A stretch of DNA of 64,000 nt, taken from NCBI GenBank assembly GCA_002504405.1, contig DARO01000007.1, forward strand, positions 1 through 64,000, written 5' to 3'. Every line of letters begins with the position of its first letter. Position 1 is the stretch's first letter. The position numbers were made by a program, and so were the translations under genes. The stretch is from Methanomassiliicoccaceae archaeon UBA71. Lineage in GTDB: Archaea; Thermoplasmatota; Thermoplasmata; Methanomassiliicoccales; Methanomethylophilaceae. The notes under the pieces were generated by a model that saw nothing but the letters and a program-made list of their open reading frames with translations, searched no databases and was not told the DNA's origin. Positions 23,942 to 33,123 of the stretch are shown here, piece by piece.

Positions 23942-24124
23942 TCAGTCCTTCCTGCCGCTTTCTGACTCGTCGATGGTCACGTTGCATCCCGATGGGGACT
24001 TGCACCGGCAGCAGTCCTTGCAGCCGCAGCTGCACAGGCCCTTCCTCCTCTGGTACCAGAGGTAGGACAGGGAGCCGATCACCATGAGGGCTATCAGGGC
24101 TCCTACGACGATGTCGTTGCTCAT
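23942..24124 (-). CDS. FeoB-associated Cys-rich membrane protein
   Basis: 60 residues: one N-terminal membrane helix (VVGALIALMVIGSLSYLWY) followed by a short cysteine-rich tail (GLCSCGCKDCCRCKSPSGC). This matches the small proteins often encoded after feoB (FeoB-associated Cys-rich group). The start overlaps the feoB stop by 4 bases (ATGA). The cysteines probably help ferrous iron handling at the membrane; this is inferred from family and position. Confidence 0.85.
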   Translation of the reverse strand: MSNDIVVGALIALMVIGSLSYLWYQRRKGLCSCGCKDCCRCKSPSGCNVTIDESESGRKD

Positions 24125-26328
24125 GCCGCCGCATCCTCCTCCCGGACTCCGGACAGCTGCTTGAACGGGTCCTTGGCCCACAGCAGGTACACGATTATCG
24201 CAAGGACGACTATCGCCGCTATCGTGCTCCCGATGGGTGCCGCCTGCTCGACGATCGACCCGTCGATGGTGAGTGTGTTCCATCCTCCGATGTAGCTTGT
24301 GAACCCGTAGATCACCAGTCCAACGGAATACGCCAGCAGGCACTGGTAGCCTACGGCCATCGCCGTGTCCTTCCATGATCCCAGCTCACGGTGCATAGCA
24401 CCGATCGCAGCGAAGCAGGGGGCGCAAATGAGGTTGAACGCGAGGAAGGACAGTCCCGAGGACTTGGTGAGCATGCCGGCGAGCACCGTCTCCAGGCCCT
24501 CCCCGTTATCCCCTGCCTCGATCCCGAACAGGGTTCCGAAGGTTCCCACGACGTTCTCCTTGGCTATCAGCCCGGTGATGGATCCGACGGTGAGCTCCCA
24601 GTTGTCTCCCCATCCCAGTGGCATGAAGATGAAGCAGACCGCCTCTCCGAACGCCGCGAGTATGGACTGCGCATCGCCCGTGTTGTCTCCGATGTAGTGG
24701 AGTCCGGTGTCGTAGCTCGCAAGGAACCACAGGACGATGCAGGAGAGCAGGATGATGGTTCCGGCCTTCTTGCAGAAAGCCCATCCCCTGTCGAGGGTTC
24801 CCTTTATGACGTTCACGGCACTGGGGATGTGGTACGGGGGCAGCTCCATGATGAAGGGGGCCGGGGTTCCGGAGAGCTTCTTGAGCTTCTTCAGTATGAT
24901 TCCGGAGATCAGGACGCAGACGATTCCCATCACGTAGCAGAACACGGCGATAAGCCCGTTCCCGGGGAATATGGCGCCTGTGATCATCGCTATCACGGGG
25001 AGCTTCGCTCCGCAGGGGATGAATGTGGTGGTCATGGCGGTTATCCTGCGGTCCCTCTCGCTTTCGATGGTCCTCGAGGCCATGATCCCGGGGACTCCGC
25101 ATCCCGTTCCCACGAGGAGGGGGATGAGGGACTTCCCGGATAGTCCGAAGTGCCTGAAAACGCGGTCCATCACGAAGGCGATCCTTGCCATGTAACCGAT
25201 GTCCTCGAGGATGCAGAGGCCGAGGAACAGCAGCAGCATCTGGGGCAGGAAACCTATGACGGCTCCGACTCCCCCGATAATGCCTGAGCATAGCAGCGCA
25301 TCCAGGGCGCTGAAGGTTCCGTCGCTCTCGCACCACGACCTGACGGCGGGGTCTATCCATTCGCCTATCAGCACATCGTTGGCCCAGTCTGTGCAGTAGG
25401 TACCGATACCCACGATCTCGAAGTCGCCCCAGGAGAATCCGATGATCCCGAAGAACAGGAGGGCGATTACCCCGATGAAAATCGGGATTCCCCATATCCT
25501 GTGGGTGACGATCCTGTCGATCCTGTCGGACAGGGTGCCTCTCTCGTCGCGGGGGGCCTTCTTCACCGTGCGGGACACGATGTCAGAGATCCTATTGTAG
25601 CGGGCGTCGGCGATTATCGCGTCGCGGTCGTCGTCCCTGTTGATCTCCAGGTCCCTGAGTGCCTCCTCGGTGGCCTCGAGTGCCTCAGGGTACTTTTCGC
25701 ATACAGCCTTGTCGCACTCCGCCAGTTTCACGGCCGTGAATCTGAGGGATTCATCCGGGACGCTCCCCTTCAGTGCGTTCTCCGCCCGAGCGATAGCGGC
25801 TTCGATGTCTCCGTCGAAGTACAGGGGCTCCGGTTTCTTTCTGCCGGCAGCGGCGTCCTCCACCGCTGCTATAAGCTCTTTCACTCCCTCGTTGTTCAGG
25901 GCCGAGACGGGGATCACGGGGCATCCAAGCTCGTGGGAGAGCTTCTCTACGTCGATCCTGTCACCCGACTTGCGGATCTGATCCATCATGTTGAGGGCCA
26001 CAACCACGGGGATTCCCGTGTCGAGTATCTGGTAGGTGAGGAACAGGTTCCTCTCCAGGTTCGTGGCATCCACGATGTCTATCACCGCATCCGGCCTCTC
26101 GTCCACCAGGAAGTCCCTGGAGACGATCTCCTCCGGAGAGTAGGGCGACAGGGAGTATATCCCGGGCAGGTCCACCAGCTCGAGGTCCGTTCCGCGGATC
26201 CTCCCGGTCTTCTTGTCGATCGTCACCCCCGGCCAGTTCCCAACGCGCTGGTTGGCTCCGGTGAGCTTGTTGAACATCGTGGTCTTCCCGCTGTTCGGGT
26301 TCCCAGCCAATGCTATAGTAAACTCCAT
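24121..26328 (-). CDS. feoB: Ferrous iron transporter FeoB (first system)
   Basis: Fe(II) uptake across the cytoplasmic membrane, 735 residues. The N-terminal G-domain has P-loop GNPNSGKT, G3 DLPGIYSL and G4 NMMD; it is followed by the spacer helices and a polytopic part with Gate motifs (LVGTGCGVPGIMASRT, FIPCGAKLPVIAM). A ribosome-binding AAGGAG lies upstream. It follows two feoA genes and precedes the Cys-rich protein gene on the same strand, so the four likely form one operon controlled from the region at 26954-26967. Confidence 0.95.
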   Translation of the reverse strand: MEFTIALAGNPNSGKTTMFNKLTGANQRVGNWPGVTIDKKTGRIRGTDLELVDLPGIYSLSPYSPEEIVSRDFLVDERPDAVIDIVDATNLERNLFLTYQILDTGIPVVVALNMMDQIRKSGDRIDVEKLSHELGCPVIPVSALNNEGVKELIAAVEDAAAGRKKPEPLYFDGDIEAAIARAENALKGSVPDESLRFTAVKLAECDKAVCEKYPEALEATEEALRDLEINRDDDRDAIIADARYNRISDIVSRTVKKAPRDERGTLSDRIDRIVTHRIWGIPIFIGVIALLFFGIIGFSWGDFEIVGIGTYCTDWANDVLIGEWIDPAVRSWCESDGTFSALDALLCSGIIGGVGAVIGFLPQMLLLFLGLCILEDIGYMARIAFVMDRVFRHFGLSGKSLIPLLVGTGCGVPGIMASRTIESERDRRITAMTTTFIPCGAKLPVIAMITGAIFPGNGLIAVFCYVMGIVCVLISGIILKKLKKLSGTPAPFIMELPPYHIPSAVNVIKGTLDRGWAFCKKAGTIILLSCIVLWFLASYDTGLHYIGDNTGDAQSILAAFGEAVCFIFMPLGWGDNWELTVGSITGLIAKENVVGTFGTLFGIEAGDNGEGLETVLAGMLTKSSGLSFLAFNLICAPCFAAIGAMHRELGSWKDTAMAVGYQCLLAYSVGLVIYGFTSYIGGWNTLTIDGSIVEQAAPIGSTIAAIVVLAIIVYLLWAKDPFKQLSGVREEDAAA

Positions 26329-26393
26329 TCACACAACTCCTTCCATAGCTACCGCTGAACGGTTGCTCCGCGGCAGCGCGGACGACGGCGGGG

Positions 26394-26615
26394 TCACTCG
26401 ACCTCTACCCTCTCCGCATCACCTTTCCTGAGACTGAGCTCGTAGCCTCTGACGGTTATCTCTATCGGGTCGCCCAGCGGGGCCACCTTCCTGATGTAGA
26501 TCTGGCAACCCTTCGTGATTCCCATGTCCATCAGATGCTTCCTGAGGGTTCCTTCTCCATGTAGCTTCACGACCTTGACCGTGGAGCCAATCTCGGCGTC
26601 TCTCAGCGTCTTCAT
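26394..26615 (-). CDS. feoA: FeoA-domain protein (second of two)
   Basis: 73-residue SH3-like FeoA domain (LRDAEIGSTVKVVKLHGEG, LRKHLMDMGITKGCQIYIRK, GDPIEITVRGYELSLRKGDAERVEVE), the classic partner of FeoB that is thought to act at its cytoplasmic side. It lies 4 bases after the other feoA stop and 65 bases before feoB. Confidence 0.92.
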   Translation of the reverse strand: MKTLRDAEIGSTVKVVKLHGEGTLRKHLMDMGITKGCQIYIRKVAPLGDPIEITVRGYELSLRKGDAERVEVE

Positions 26616-26619
26616 TCTA

Positions 26620-26922
26620 TCAGCTCTCTGGGCAGAACAGTATCCTCATGGCCATCTTGCGGTCTATGGCGACCTTGGATCCCTTGACTTCGAGGATCAT
26701 GTTGCCGCTTGCCTCGCATACGGCTCTGACGGTGGTGCCCGGCGTGAATCCCAGACCCGCCAGGAACCTCCTGGTCTCCTCCTTTCCTTCGATTTTGATG
26801 ACGGTGCCGCAGTCGCCGACCTTGGCCATGGCGACAGGTATCCCCGGCATTCCCGTCAAGCCGCTGTTGCGGGAGGGCTCCGTGCGCTGGAGACCTGCGA
26901 CCGCATAGGTGCTCGGATTCAT
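26620..26922 (-). CDS. feoA: FeoA-domain protein (first of two)
   Basis: Second FeoA-type protein, 100 residues, with a longer N-terminus than its neighbour (about 30 residues before MAKVGDCGTVIKIEGKEE). The core (FLAGLGFTPGTTVRAV, ILEVKGSKVAIDRKMAMRI) is a FeoA domain. The start at 26922 has AGGAG about 11 bases upstream. An internal ATG before AKVGDCG would remove the extension. It is the first gene of the feo operon. Paired FeoA proteins may form a heteromer; that is a guess. Confidence 0.85.
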   Translation of the reverse strand: MNPSTYAVAGLQRTEPSRNSGLTGMPGIPVAMAKVGDCGTVIKIEGKEETRRFLAGLGFTPGTTVRAVCEASGNMILEVKGSKVAIDRKMAMRILFCPES

Positions 26923-27000
26923 ATTTTGAGGAACTCCTAATTTGTATTTAACTTTAGTTATACCTAACTATTTTTAAAAAAACCTAACATTGATATAGGC
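26923..27000. promoter_or_regulatory. feo operon promoter with DtxR-like operator
   Basis: TTAGTTATACCTAA at 26954-26967 is a 14-bp imperfect palindrome with TTAG and CTAA ends. A second inverted CCTA-N9-TAGG pair lies at 26983-26999. Both are embedded in AT-rich TATA-like sequence. They resemble the TTAGG/CCTAA sites used by DtxR/IdeR iron repressors. A similar element lies before the dtxR-feoB operon (58794-58807), so the DtxR-like protein encoded there is the likely regulator. Confidence 0.5.
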
Positions 27001-27125
27001 ATGGATGAACGACGGGAGCCCCGCGTCCAGAGACGTCCATCCCGAGGTTCTGGATGTGTTAACGGTGTGGTCCTTCCCGTTTTTCCTAAGACATTATTTT
27101 AACCGCGCCATGGAATCCGTGACTC

Positions 27126-28802
27126 ATGCCAACAGACATCGAGATAGCAGAGTCTGCGAAAGTCAAGAGTATCGGGGAGGTGGCCGCATCCATCGGGCTG
27201 ACGGAGGGAGAGATCTATCCTTACGGCAGGTACATGGCCAAAGTGCCCCTCGCGAGTCTCGACAAGTACAAGGACAGGGAGAACGGGAAGCTTGTGGTCG
27301 TAACAGCCATAACCCCCACCCCCGCGGGGGAGGGAAAGACAGTCACCACGATCGGGCTCATACAGGGGCTGGGGAAGCTCGGGAAGAAGGTGGTCGGAGC
27401 GCTCAGAGAGCCGTCCATCGGACCCACCTTCGGAATCAAGGGCGGCGCCACCGGCGGAGGGTATTCCCAGGTCTATCCGATGTGGGACATCGATCTCCAC
27501 TTCACCGGCGACATTCACGCCGTCACTGCAGCTCACAACCTTCTCTCGGCGATCATCGACAACGAGCTCGTGAGGGACAATGCCCTGAACATCGACCCCA
27601 CCAGGGTCGTGTTCAAGAAGGCCATGGACATCAATGCCCGCGAGCTCAGGAACATCGTGACCGGTCTCGGGAAGGACAGGATTCTCGGGGGCGTCCCCCA
27701 CGAGCACGGGTTCCTCATTACCTCCGCATCCGAGATCTCCGCCATCCTCGCGCTTTCCGAGGACAGGGACGACCTCAGGGCGAGGCTCAACCGCATGGTC
27801 GTGGCCTACACGTACGAGGGGAAGCCGGTCACCGTCGAGGACCTGAAGTGCGTCGGAGCCATGATGGTCCTCCTCAAGGATGCCATCAACCCCAACCTTG
27901 TGCAGACCCTGGAGGGGGAGCCCGTTTTCGTCCACGGCTTCCCGTTCGCAAACATCGCACATGGGACCAACAGCATCATAGCGACGAAGGCCGCCCTGAA
28001 GCTAGGGGACTACGTCATCACCGAGGCGGGATTCGCCTCCGACCTCGGAGGGGAGAAGTTCATGGACATCGTCTGCAGGCAGTCCGGGATCAGGCCCGAC
28101 TGCGTCGTTGTCGTGGCATCCATCAGAGCGCTGATGACCCATGGCGGGGGAGTGCTGGACGACCCGTCGACCCTCACCCTCGACACGCTGAGGTACGGTC
28201 TCTGCAACCTCGACAAGCACATCGAGAACATGTCCTCCTACGGCCTTCCGATCGTCGTTTCCATCAACCACTTCGAGCACGACACGCAGGAGGAGATGGA
28301 TCTCGTCATGGAGCACTGCAGGGAGATCGGAGTCAGGTGCGCCTTCTCGGACGCCTTCATCAAGGGCGGGGAGGGGGCGATCGACCTCGCCAACACCGTC
28401 CTGGATGCTCTCGAGAACGACAAGCCCGACTTCTCGTTCCTCTACCCCGACGACGCCAGCATCAAGGAGAAGATCGAGGCGGTCGCCACGAACATATACG
28501 GTGCTGGGTCCGTGAGCTACACGCCCGTGGCCGAGAAGGCCATCGCGCAGATGGAGGCCGACGGCTTCGGGAACCTCCCGGTATGCATAGCCAAGACCCA
28601 GGCCTCGCTGACCGACGATTCCAAGCAGAAGGGAGCACCCAGGGGATGGACCCTCAGCGTCAGGGAGGTCCAGCTCTCCTCCGGAGCAGGATTCATCGTA
28701 CCCATATGCGGCACCCTCACCCTCATGCCGGGCCTGCCCAAGGTGCCTGCTGCCATGAGGATGGATCTCCTTCCAGACGGCAGGATTGTCGGACTAAAGT
28801 GA
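27126..28802 (+). CDS. fhs: Formate-tetrahydrofolate ligase
   Basis: Makes 10-formyl-THF from formate, THF and ATP. It is 558 residues, the family length. Diagnostic segments: the P-loop TPTPAGEGKTVTTIGL, EPSIGPTFGIKGGATGGGYSQV, and HFTGDIHAVTAAHNLL. In methanogens that do not run a complete CO2-reducing branch, this enzyme supplies C1 units for purines and related products; GlyA near 60 kb is a second THF enzyme in the window. A TATA-like ATTTTAA lies about 28 bases before the ATG, so the mRNA may be leaderless. A GC-rich hairpin follows the stop. Confidence 0.95.
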   Translation: MPTDIEIAESAKVKSIGEVAASIGLTEGEIYPYGRYMAKVPLASLDKYKDRENGKLVVVTAITPTPAGEGKTVTTIGLIQGLGKLGKKVVGALREPSIGPTFGIKGGATGGGYSQVYPMWDIDLHFTGDIHAVTAAHNLLSAIIDNELVRDNALNIDPTRVVFKKAMDINARELRNIVTGLGKDRILGGVPHEHGFLITSASEISAILALSEDRDDLRARLNRMVVAYTYEGKPVTVEDLKCVGAMMVLLKDAINPNLVQTLEGEPVFVHGFPFANIAHGTNSIIATKAALKLGDYVITEAGFASDLGGEKFMDIVCRQSGIRPDCVVVVASIRALMTHGGGVLDDPSTLTLDTLRYGLCNLDKHIENMSSYGLPIVVSINHFEHDTQEEMDLVMEHCREIGVRCAFSDAFIKGGEGAIDLANTVLDALENDKPDFSFLYPDDASIKEKIEAVATNIYGAGSVSYTPVAEKAIAQMEADGFGNLPVCIAKTQASLTDDSKQKGAPRGWTLSVREVQLSSGAGFIVPICGTLTLMPGLPKVPAAMRMDLLPDGRIVGLK

Positions 28803-28809
28803 AAACCAC

Positions 28810-28827
28810 GGAGGGGGCGACCCCTCC
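28810..28827. terminator. Hairpin between fhs and the convergent Sel1 gene
   Basis: GGAGGGG/CCCCTCC stem with a 4-base loop, eight bases after the fhs stop. Only a short T-run follows. Confidence 0.5.
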
Positions 28828-28858
28828 CCTTACAACAGTGGGCCGAATGGCGGGAAGG

Positions 28859-29533
28859 TCAAGAGCCGTTTTCAGAGTCCGCCATGTCGTACCAGCGGTC
28901 CGATTCATCGCGGTCCACTTCGACCCCGTCGCCAGTGCGGTACATGTTCCCGAGGAGAATCTGCGCCCCTCTGTGACCGTTAATCGCAGCCGAGGTGAGC
29001 CAGTCCACGGCTTCCTTGATGTTCGCCGGGACGCCCGCGCCGCTCTTGTAGAACTGCCCCATAACGAACTGGGCTTCCGTGTTGCCCTCCCTCGCCGCCC
29101 TGAGCATCCACCTTGCAGACATGTCCAGGTCGCGTGGCATGTCCTCCTTGAAGTAAAGCAGGCCGATCTCATACTGGGCGCGTGGGTCGCTCGAGCATTT
29201 CTGGAACATGCACTCTGCCTTGTGCGGGTCCTTCTCGACCCCTATCCCGTTGGCGAACATCTTACCCATGAAGAACGTGGCGCCGGGGTGCCCCTTCTCA
29301 TGCGCCTTCTGGAACCAGTTGAACGCAGCTTCGTAGTTCTTGGGGACGCCCTGTCCGCGAGCGTACATCATCCCGAGGTTGTATTCTGCCTCGGCATTAC
29401 CTCTGCGCGCCTCACCGACCAGGTAGCTGTACACCTCTGCATACTCCCTCTCGCTCCTGCTGCGGATGACGAGCTTCGCCCAATCCATTGGGTTCATTTT
29501 TCCGGAGTCTGTGCCAGGCATATCAAATGTCAT
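28859..29533 (-). CDS. Sel1-repeat protein
   Basis: 224 residues with about five Sel1-like repeats (AEYNLGMMYARGQGVPKNYEA, ATFFMGKMFANGIGVEKD, AQFVMGQFYKSGAGVPAN, AQILLGNMYRTGDGVEVD). Start ATG 29533 is used: it has a TATA-like TTATAAAA about 20 bases upstream and GGAAGGG nearby; the open frame continues to 29608 without support. Probably a cytoplasmic scaffold. Convergent with fhs and divergent from the next Sel1 cluster. Confidence 0.8.
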   Translation of the reverse strand: MTFDMPGTDSGKMNPMDWAKLVIRSRSEREYAEVYSYLVGEARRGNAEAEYNLGMMYARGQGVPKNYEAAFNWFQKAHEKGHPGATFFMGKMFANGIGVEKDPHKAECMFQKCSSDPRAQYEIGLLYFKEDMPRDLDMSARWMLRAAREGNTEAQFVMGQFYKSGAGVPANIKEAVDWLTSAAINGHRGAQILLGNMYRTGDGVEVDRDESDRWYDMADSENGS

Positions 29534-29833
29534 GAAGACCCTTCCTTTTATAATGCTTTGCGGAAACATGCAGGATTTTCCCGTATGTACGCTCTTCACG
29601 TGTTTCAACGGAGTTCGAGTCGAAGGGCACTCTTCGAGGACGGCTGTTCTGGCCTTCGGGCATTCCGGTAGACGTGGATGTCTGGCTCATGGGGAGGCGG
29701 CCGGTTCCGTCCATCCGGATGCGCTCGGCCACTGGCCCCGCGGAGTCCCGGATGCCCGCTTGCCCGGTTAAACACCGTTCCGACGATGCCTCTTCCCAAT
29801 AATATTTAATGTGCGCACGCATGGCCAGAAAGC
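29534..29833. promoter_or_regulatory. Divergent intergenic region between Sel1 genes
   Basis: About 300 bases. I see no supported gene. A TATA-like AATATTTAA at about 29802-29810 points to the plus-strand Sel1 operon, and TTATAAAA near 29550 to the minus-strand gene. Confidence 0.45.
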
Positions 29834-31306
29834 ATGTCCGAATCAACGAGCTCCGACGAAGGTTTGTACGCACAGTGCCGCAGGTACATGGACTGTGTCT
29901 CGCCGGAGTACGATCTCCGCAGGGCCGCTTCGGAGGCGGAGAGCGGGGCGGCGGGCGCCATCCCCGATGCCCAGTACCTCTACGGTCTGTTCCTGTACAC
30001 GGGCGAGGGCGGCACTTCGATCGACCGCAAGACGGCCGCCGAGCTCTTCACTCTCGCTGCGGGCGCCGGATGCAGGGAGGCAGACATAGTTTCGAAGGAG
30101 ATCGGCAGGAACCCCGAGGATGTGCAGGAGAGGATCATGAAGCTCCGCATAAGGGGGGAGCAGAGGGATGTGGACGCCTGCTCCAGGCTCTTCGACCTCT
30201 ATGACAATGGCGCGGAATGCGTCAAGAAGGACCATGCCGAGGCCATCAGGTGGTACACGGTATGCGCCGAGAACGACAACGTGGAGGCCCAGAACACGAT
30301 CGGCTTCATGTACCTCATGGGGAAGGGCGTCAGGAAGGACCGCGAGAAGGCCGTCAGATGGCTGAAGGAAGCCGCCGAGAACGGGTCCGCCAGCGCCATG
30401 TACCGCATCGGCAAGATGTACGACGAGGGCCTCTGCGACACGGAGCCCGACCTCAAGACTGCCGTCACATGGTACCAGAAGGCGGCGGACGCCGGGGATG
30501 CCGATGCGCAGTTTGCCATGGGGTGCATCCACTCGATGCCTCGCACCAAGTACACCGATGACCGGGAGGCCGCCAGGATGTTCGGCAGGGCGGCTGAGCA
30601 GGGCCATGCCGAGGCCCAGTACCAGCTCGGGATGATGTACGCCTACGGGCAGGGCGTCCCCAGGGACCCGTCTCTTGCCGTCAAATGGCTGGAGAGGTCC
30701 TGCGAGGGGGACTACCAGCAGGCGATGGTCGATTTCGCCAACATGTGCTTCGAGGGCCAGGCGGTTCCGAAGGACTACGAGAAGGCGGCGAAGTGGTTCA
30801 CGGTGGCGGCGAACAGATGCAACGGGTATGCGCAGTACGCCCTCGGATGCATGTACGGGTCCGGCTACTACTACGAGCAGAACGACGCGGAGGCGCAGAA
30901 GTGGTTCAGGGAGGCGGCCGAGATGGGCGAGGTAAACTCCCAGTACTGCCTCGGATGCCTGTGCTACGAGGGTAGGGGCATGGAGAAGAACCCCGAGGAG
31001 GCGGCCATGTGGTTCGACCAGGCGGCCGACCAGGGCCATCCGGCCGCCAAGGCCTTCCTGGGGATGATGAAGGTGAGCGGAACGGGGACCGCCCAGGACA
31101 TAGAGGAGGGTCTCAGGATCCTCAACGAGTCCGCGGAGACCGGCTACTACGAGGCCCAGTACTATCTCGGGAAGATCTACTACGAGGGGAAGTACGTCGA
31201 GCGTAACATTCCGAGGGCGAAGAGGTTCCTGAACCAGGCCGCCAAGCAGGGGGACCCGGATGCGATGGCCCTGCTGAACAGAATCAAGACGGAGAGGTCC
31301 AGGTGA
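29834..31306 (+). CDS. Sel1-repeat protein, 490 residues
   Basis: About eleven Sel1-like repeats of about 36 residues (for example AQNTIGFMYLMGKGVRKDREKA, AQYQLGMMYAYGQGVPRDPSLA, SQYCLGCLCYEGRGMEKNPEEA, AQYYLGKIYYEGKYVERNIPRA). No signal peptide. It is the first gene of a tight plus-strand run with two more Sel1 genes, paaK and a phosphatase-like gene. It overlaps the next gene by 4 bases (GTGA). Confidence 0.85.
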   Translation: MSESTSSDEGLYAQCRRYMDCVSPEYDLRRAASEAESGAAGAIPDAQYLYGLFLYTGEGGTSIDRKTAAELFTLAAGAGCREADIVSKEIGRNPEDVQERIMKLRIRGEQRDVDACSRLFDLYDNGAECVKKDHAEAIRWYTVCAENDNVEAQNTIGFMYLMGKGVRKDREKAVRWLKEAAENGSASAMYRIGKMYDEGLCDTEPDLKTAVTWYQKAADAGDADAQFAMGCIHSMPRTKYTDDREAARMFGRAAEQGHAEAQYQLGMMYAYGQGVPRDPSLAVKWLERSCEGDYQQAMVDFANMCFEGQAVPKDYEKAAKWFTVAANRCNGYAQYALGCMYGSGYYYEQNDAEAQKWFREAAEMGEVNSQYCLGCLCYEGRGMEKNPEEAAMWFDQAADQGHPAAKAFLGMMKVSGTGTAQDIEEGLRILNESAETGYYEAQYYLGKIYYEGKYVERNIPRAKRFLNQAAKQGDPDAMALLNRIKTERSR

Positions 31307-32391
31307 AGGATCTACTCAAGCGCGAGGCCAATGCCGGCGACCCGTACGCGTGCCTAGCGATGGCCTACTACTGCCAGACAGGTAAGGAGTTCGACCAGAA
31401 CATCCCGCTGGCGGTCAGATGGTACGAGAAGGCGGCCAAGGGCAACTGCCCCAGGGCCCACTGGGAGCTCGCCAAGTTCTACAGGGACGGCGGATTCGTC
31501 ACTCGCGACCTCTCCCAGTACACGTTCCATCTGATCAAGGCGGCCGAGCTCGGAAACGCCGATGCGCAGATGGCCCTGGGGATAGAGTACTGGACCGGGT
31601 ACATACTGGAGAAGGACGAGGCCTCCGCCTATAGGTGGATGCGCAGATCGGCAGACCAGGGCTCCAGCCGCGCCAAGTTCTACACCGGGTACATGTGCAG
31701 CCACGGGATAGGCGTGGACAGGTCCTTGGCAGAGGCCGAGAACTGGTACTCCTCGTCGGCGCTCACGGGCGACGGCGACATGTTCCTGGACTTAGGGATG
31801 GGGTACGAGTTCGGCACCGACCTCTACGAGACGGACATGGCCGAGGCCGCCAGGTGGTACAAGTACGGCGTGGACATGGGCCATGAGAGGTGCACCATAT
31901 GCTGGAACTCCCTTCTGCCCTCGCTGGAGAACGGGGAGCAGGACACGCTCGACATCCGTCTCCACAAGCTCAGGTGCTCGGATTCCCAGAAGGAGATCGA
32001 TGCGCGCTCCTTCGCGCTTGCCACCGCCGATGAGTTCTTCGAGGCGGGGGATGCGGAGGGCGCACTGAGCTACTACGAGGAGGCGGCCGGTCTCGGGAGT
32101 CCCGAGGCGATGTTCACCATCGCGATGATGCACCATCAGGGGATCGCCGTCAGGAGGGATGACGGCGTGGCCATCCGCATGCTGTCCCGCGCCGCCAAGG
32201 CCGGGTCCGAGGATGCCCAATTCTACCTCGCCCAGGCGTACGAGAACGGGACGATACACAACGACGAGGCAGAGGTAATCAAGCTGTACGCCGATGCCGC
32301 GAGCAACGGGTTCCTTGCCGCGTTCTACTATCTCAGCAACTACGTCGACCACCCGGAGCGCTATGTTCGTAGGACCCATCCCAGGAGGTGA
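31303..32391 (+). CDS. Sel1-repeat protein, 362 residues
   Basis: About eight Sel1-like repeats (ACLAMAYYCQTGKEFDQN, AQMALGIEYWTGYILEKD, AKFYTGYMCSHGIGVDRS, AMFTIAMMHHQGIAVRRDD). A stretch in the middle (about 200-240) does not follow the repeat. GTG start at 31303 inside the stop of the previous gene. It is co-transcribed with its neighbours. Confidence 0.8.
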   Translation: MKDLLKREANAGDPYACLAMAYYCQTGKEFDQNIPLAVRWYEKAAKGNCPRAHWELAKFYRDGGFVTRDLSQYTFHLIKAAELGNADAQMALGIEYWTGYILEKDEASAYRWMRRSADQGSSRAKFYTGYMCSHGIGVDRSLAEAENWYSSSALTGDGDMFLDLGMGYEFGTDLYETDMAEAARWYKYGVDMGHERCTICWNSLLPSLENGEQDTLDIRLHKLRCSDSQKEIDARSFALATADEFFEAGDAEGALSYYEEAAGLGSPEAMFTIAMMHHQGIAVRRDDGVAIRMLSRAAKAGSEDAQFYLAQAYENGTIHNDEAEVIKLYADAASNGFLAAFYYLSNYVDHPERYVRRTHPRR

Positions 32392-32394
32392 ATC

Positions 32395-33123
32395 ATGTCT
32401 TTCGAAACCGTATTGAAGGCCGCCAAGCAGGGGGACCCGGATGCCCAGGTGGCGATGGGATACCTCTTCTTCAAGGGAGACGGCGTCGTGCAAGACCGCA
32501 GGGAGGCCGCAAGGTGGTTCGGTCTCGCAGCCGACCAGGGCAACGCGGAGGCGATATGCAACCTAGGCTACATGAGGGCCCACGGGGCCGGCCTCAGGCT
32601 GGACCTGGAGAAGGCCATGGAGCTGTACGAGAGGTCCGCGGAGCTGGGTTATGCAAGGGCGATGTTCAACCTAGGCTTCATGTACTCCGATGTGGAGGGT
32701 GTGGAGCAGGACTGGGAGAAGGCGTTCGCATGGTACACCAGGGCCGCCGAGGCGGGGAGCGTCATGGGCAGGTACAGGGCCGGTGTCATGCTCCAGGAGG
32801 GGCGCGGCATCCCCCGCGACCCGCAGGCCGCCATCGCGGCCTACGAGGAATGCATGGAGGCCGGCTACCCCAAGGCGGGCTACAGGTTGGGGATGATGCA
32901 CCTTACCGGGGACGGCGTCCCGAGGAACCCGGACAAGGCCGCGAAGATGATGGTCAAGGCTGCGGACATGGGATCGGAGGATGCCATGTGCGAGCTGGGG
33001 AAGATGTCGCTGACGGGCGAGGGGATGGTGAAGAGCGAGAACAACGCCCGCAAATGGCTGTCCAAGGCCGCTGCCAGGGGCAGCGAGGAGGCGGCTCAGA
33101 TTCTGGAGGGAATTAAGAGATGA
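32395..33123 (+). CDS. Sel1-repeat protein, 242 residues
   Basis: About six Sel1-like repeats (AQVAMGYLFFKGDGVVQDRREA, ARAMFNLGFMYSDVEGVEQD, GRYRAGVMLQEGRGIPRD, AGYRLGMMHLTGDGVPRN). A good AGGAGG lies 5 bases before the ATG. It overlaps paaK by 4 bases, which couples a scaffold protein with a CoA ligase. Confidence 0.85.
   Translation: MSFETVLKAAKQGDPDAQVAMGYLFFKGDGVVQDRREAARWFGLAADQGNAEAICNLGYMRAHGAGLRLDLEKAMELYERSAELGYARAMFNLGFMYSDVEGVEQDWEKAFAWYTRAAEAGSVMGRYRAGVMLQEGRGIPRDPQAAIAAYEECMEAGYPKAGYRLGMMHLTGDGVPRNPDKAAKMMVKAADMGSEDAMCELGKMSLTGEGMVKSENNARKWLSKAAARGSEEAAQILEGIKR

Noticed and set aside
27001..27102. Short ORF starting with MDERREP upstream of fhs
   Set aside because: 34 codons, Arg/Pro-rich, no ribosome-binding site, no similarity recognised.
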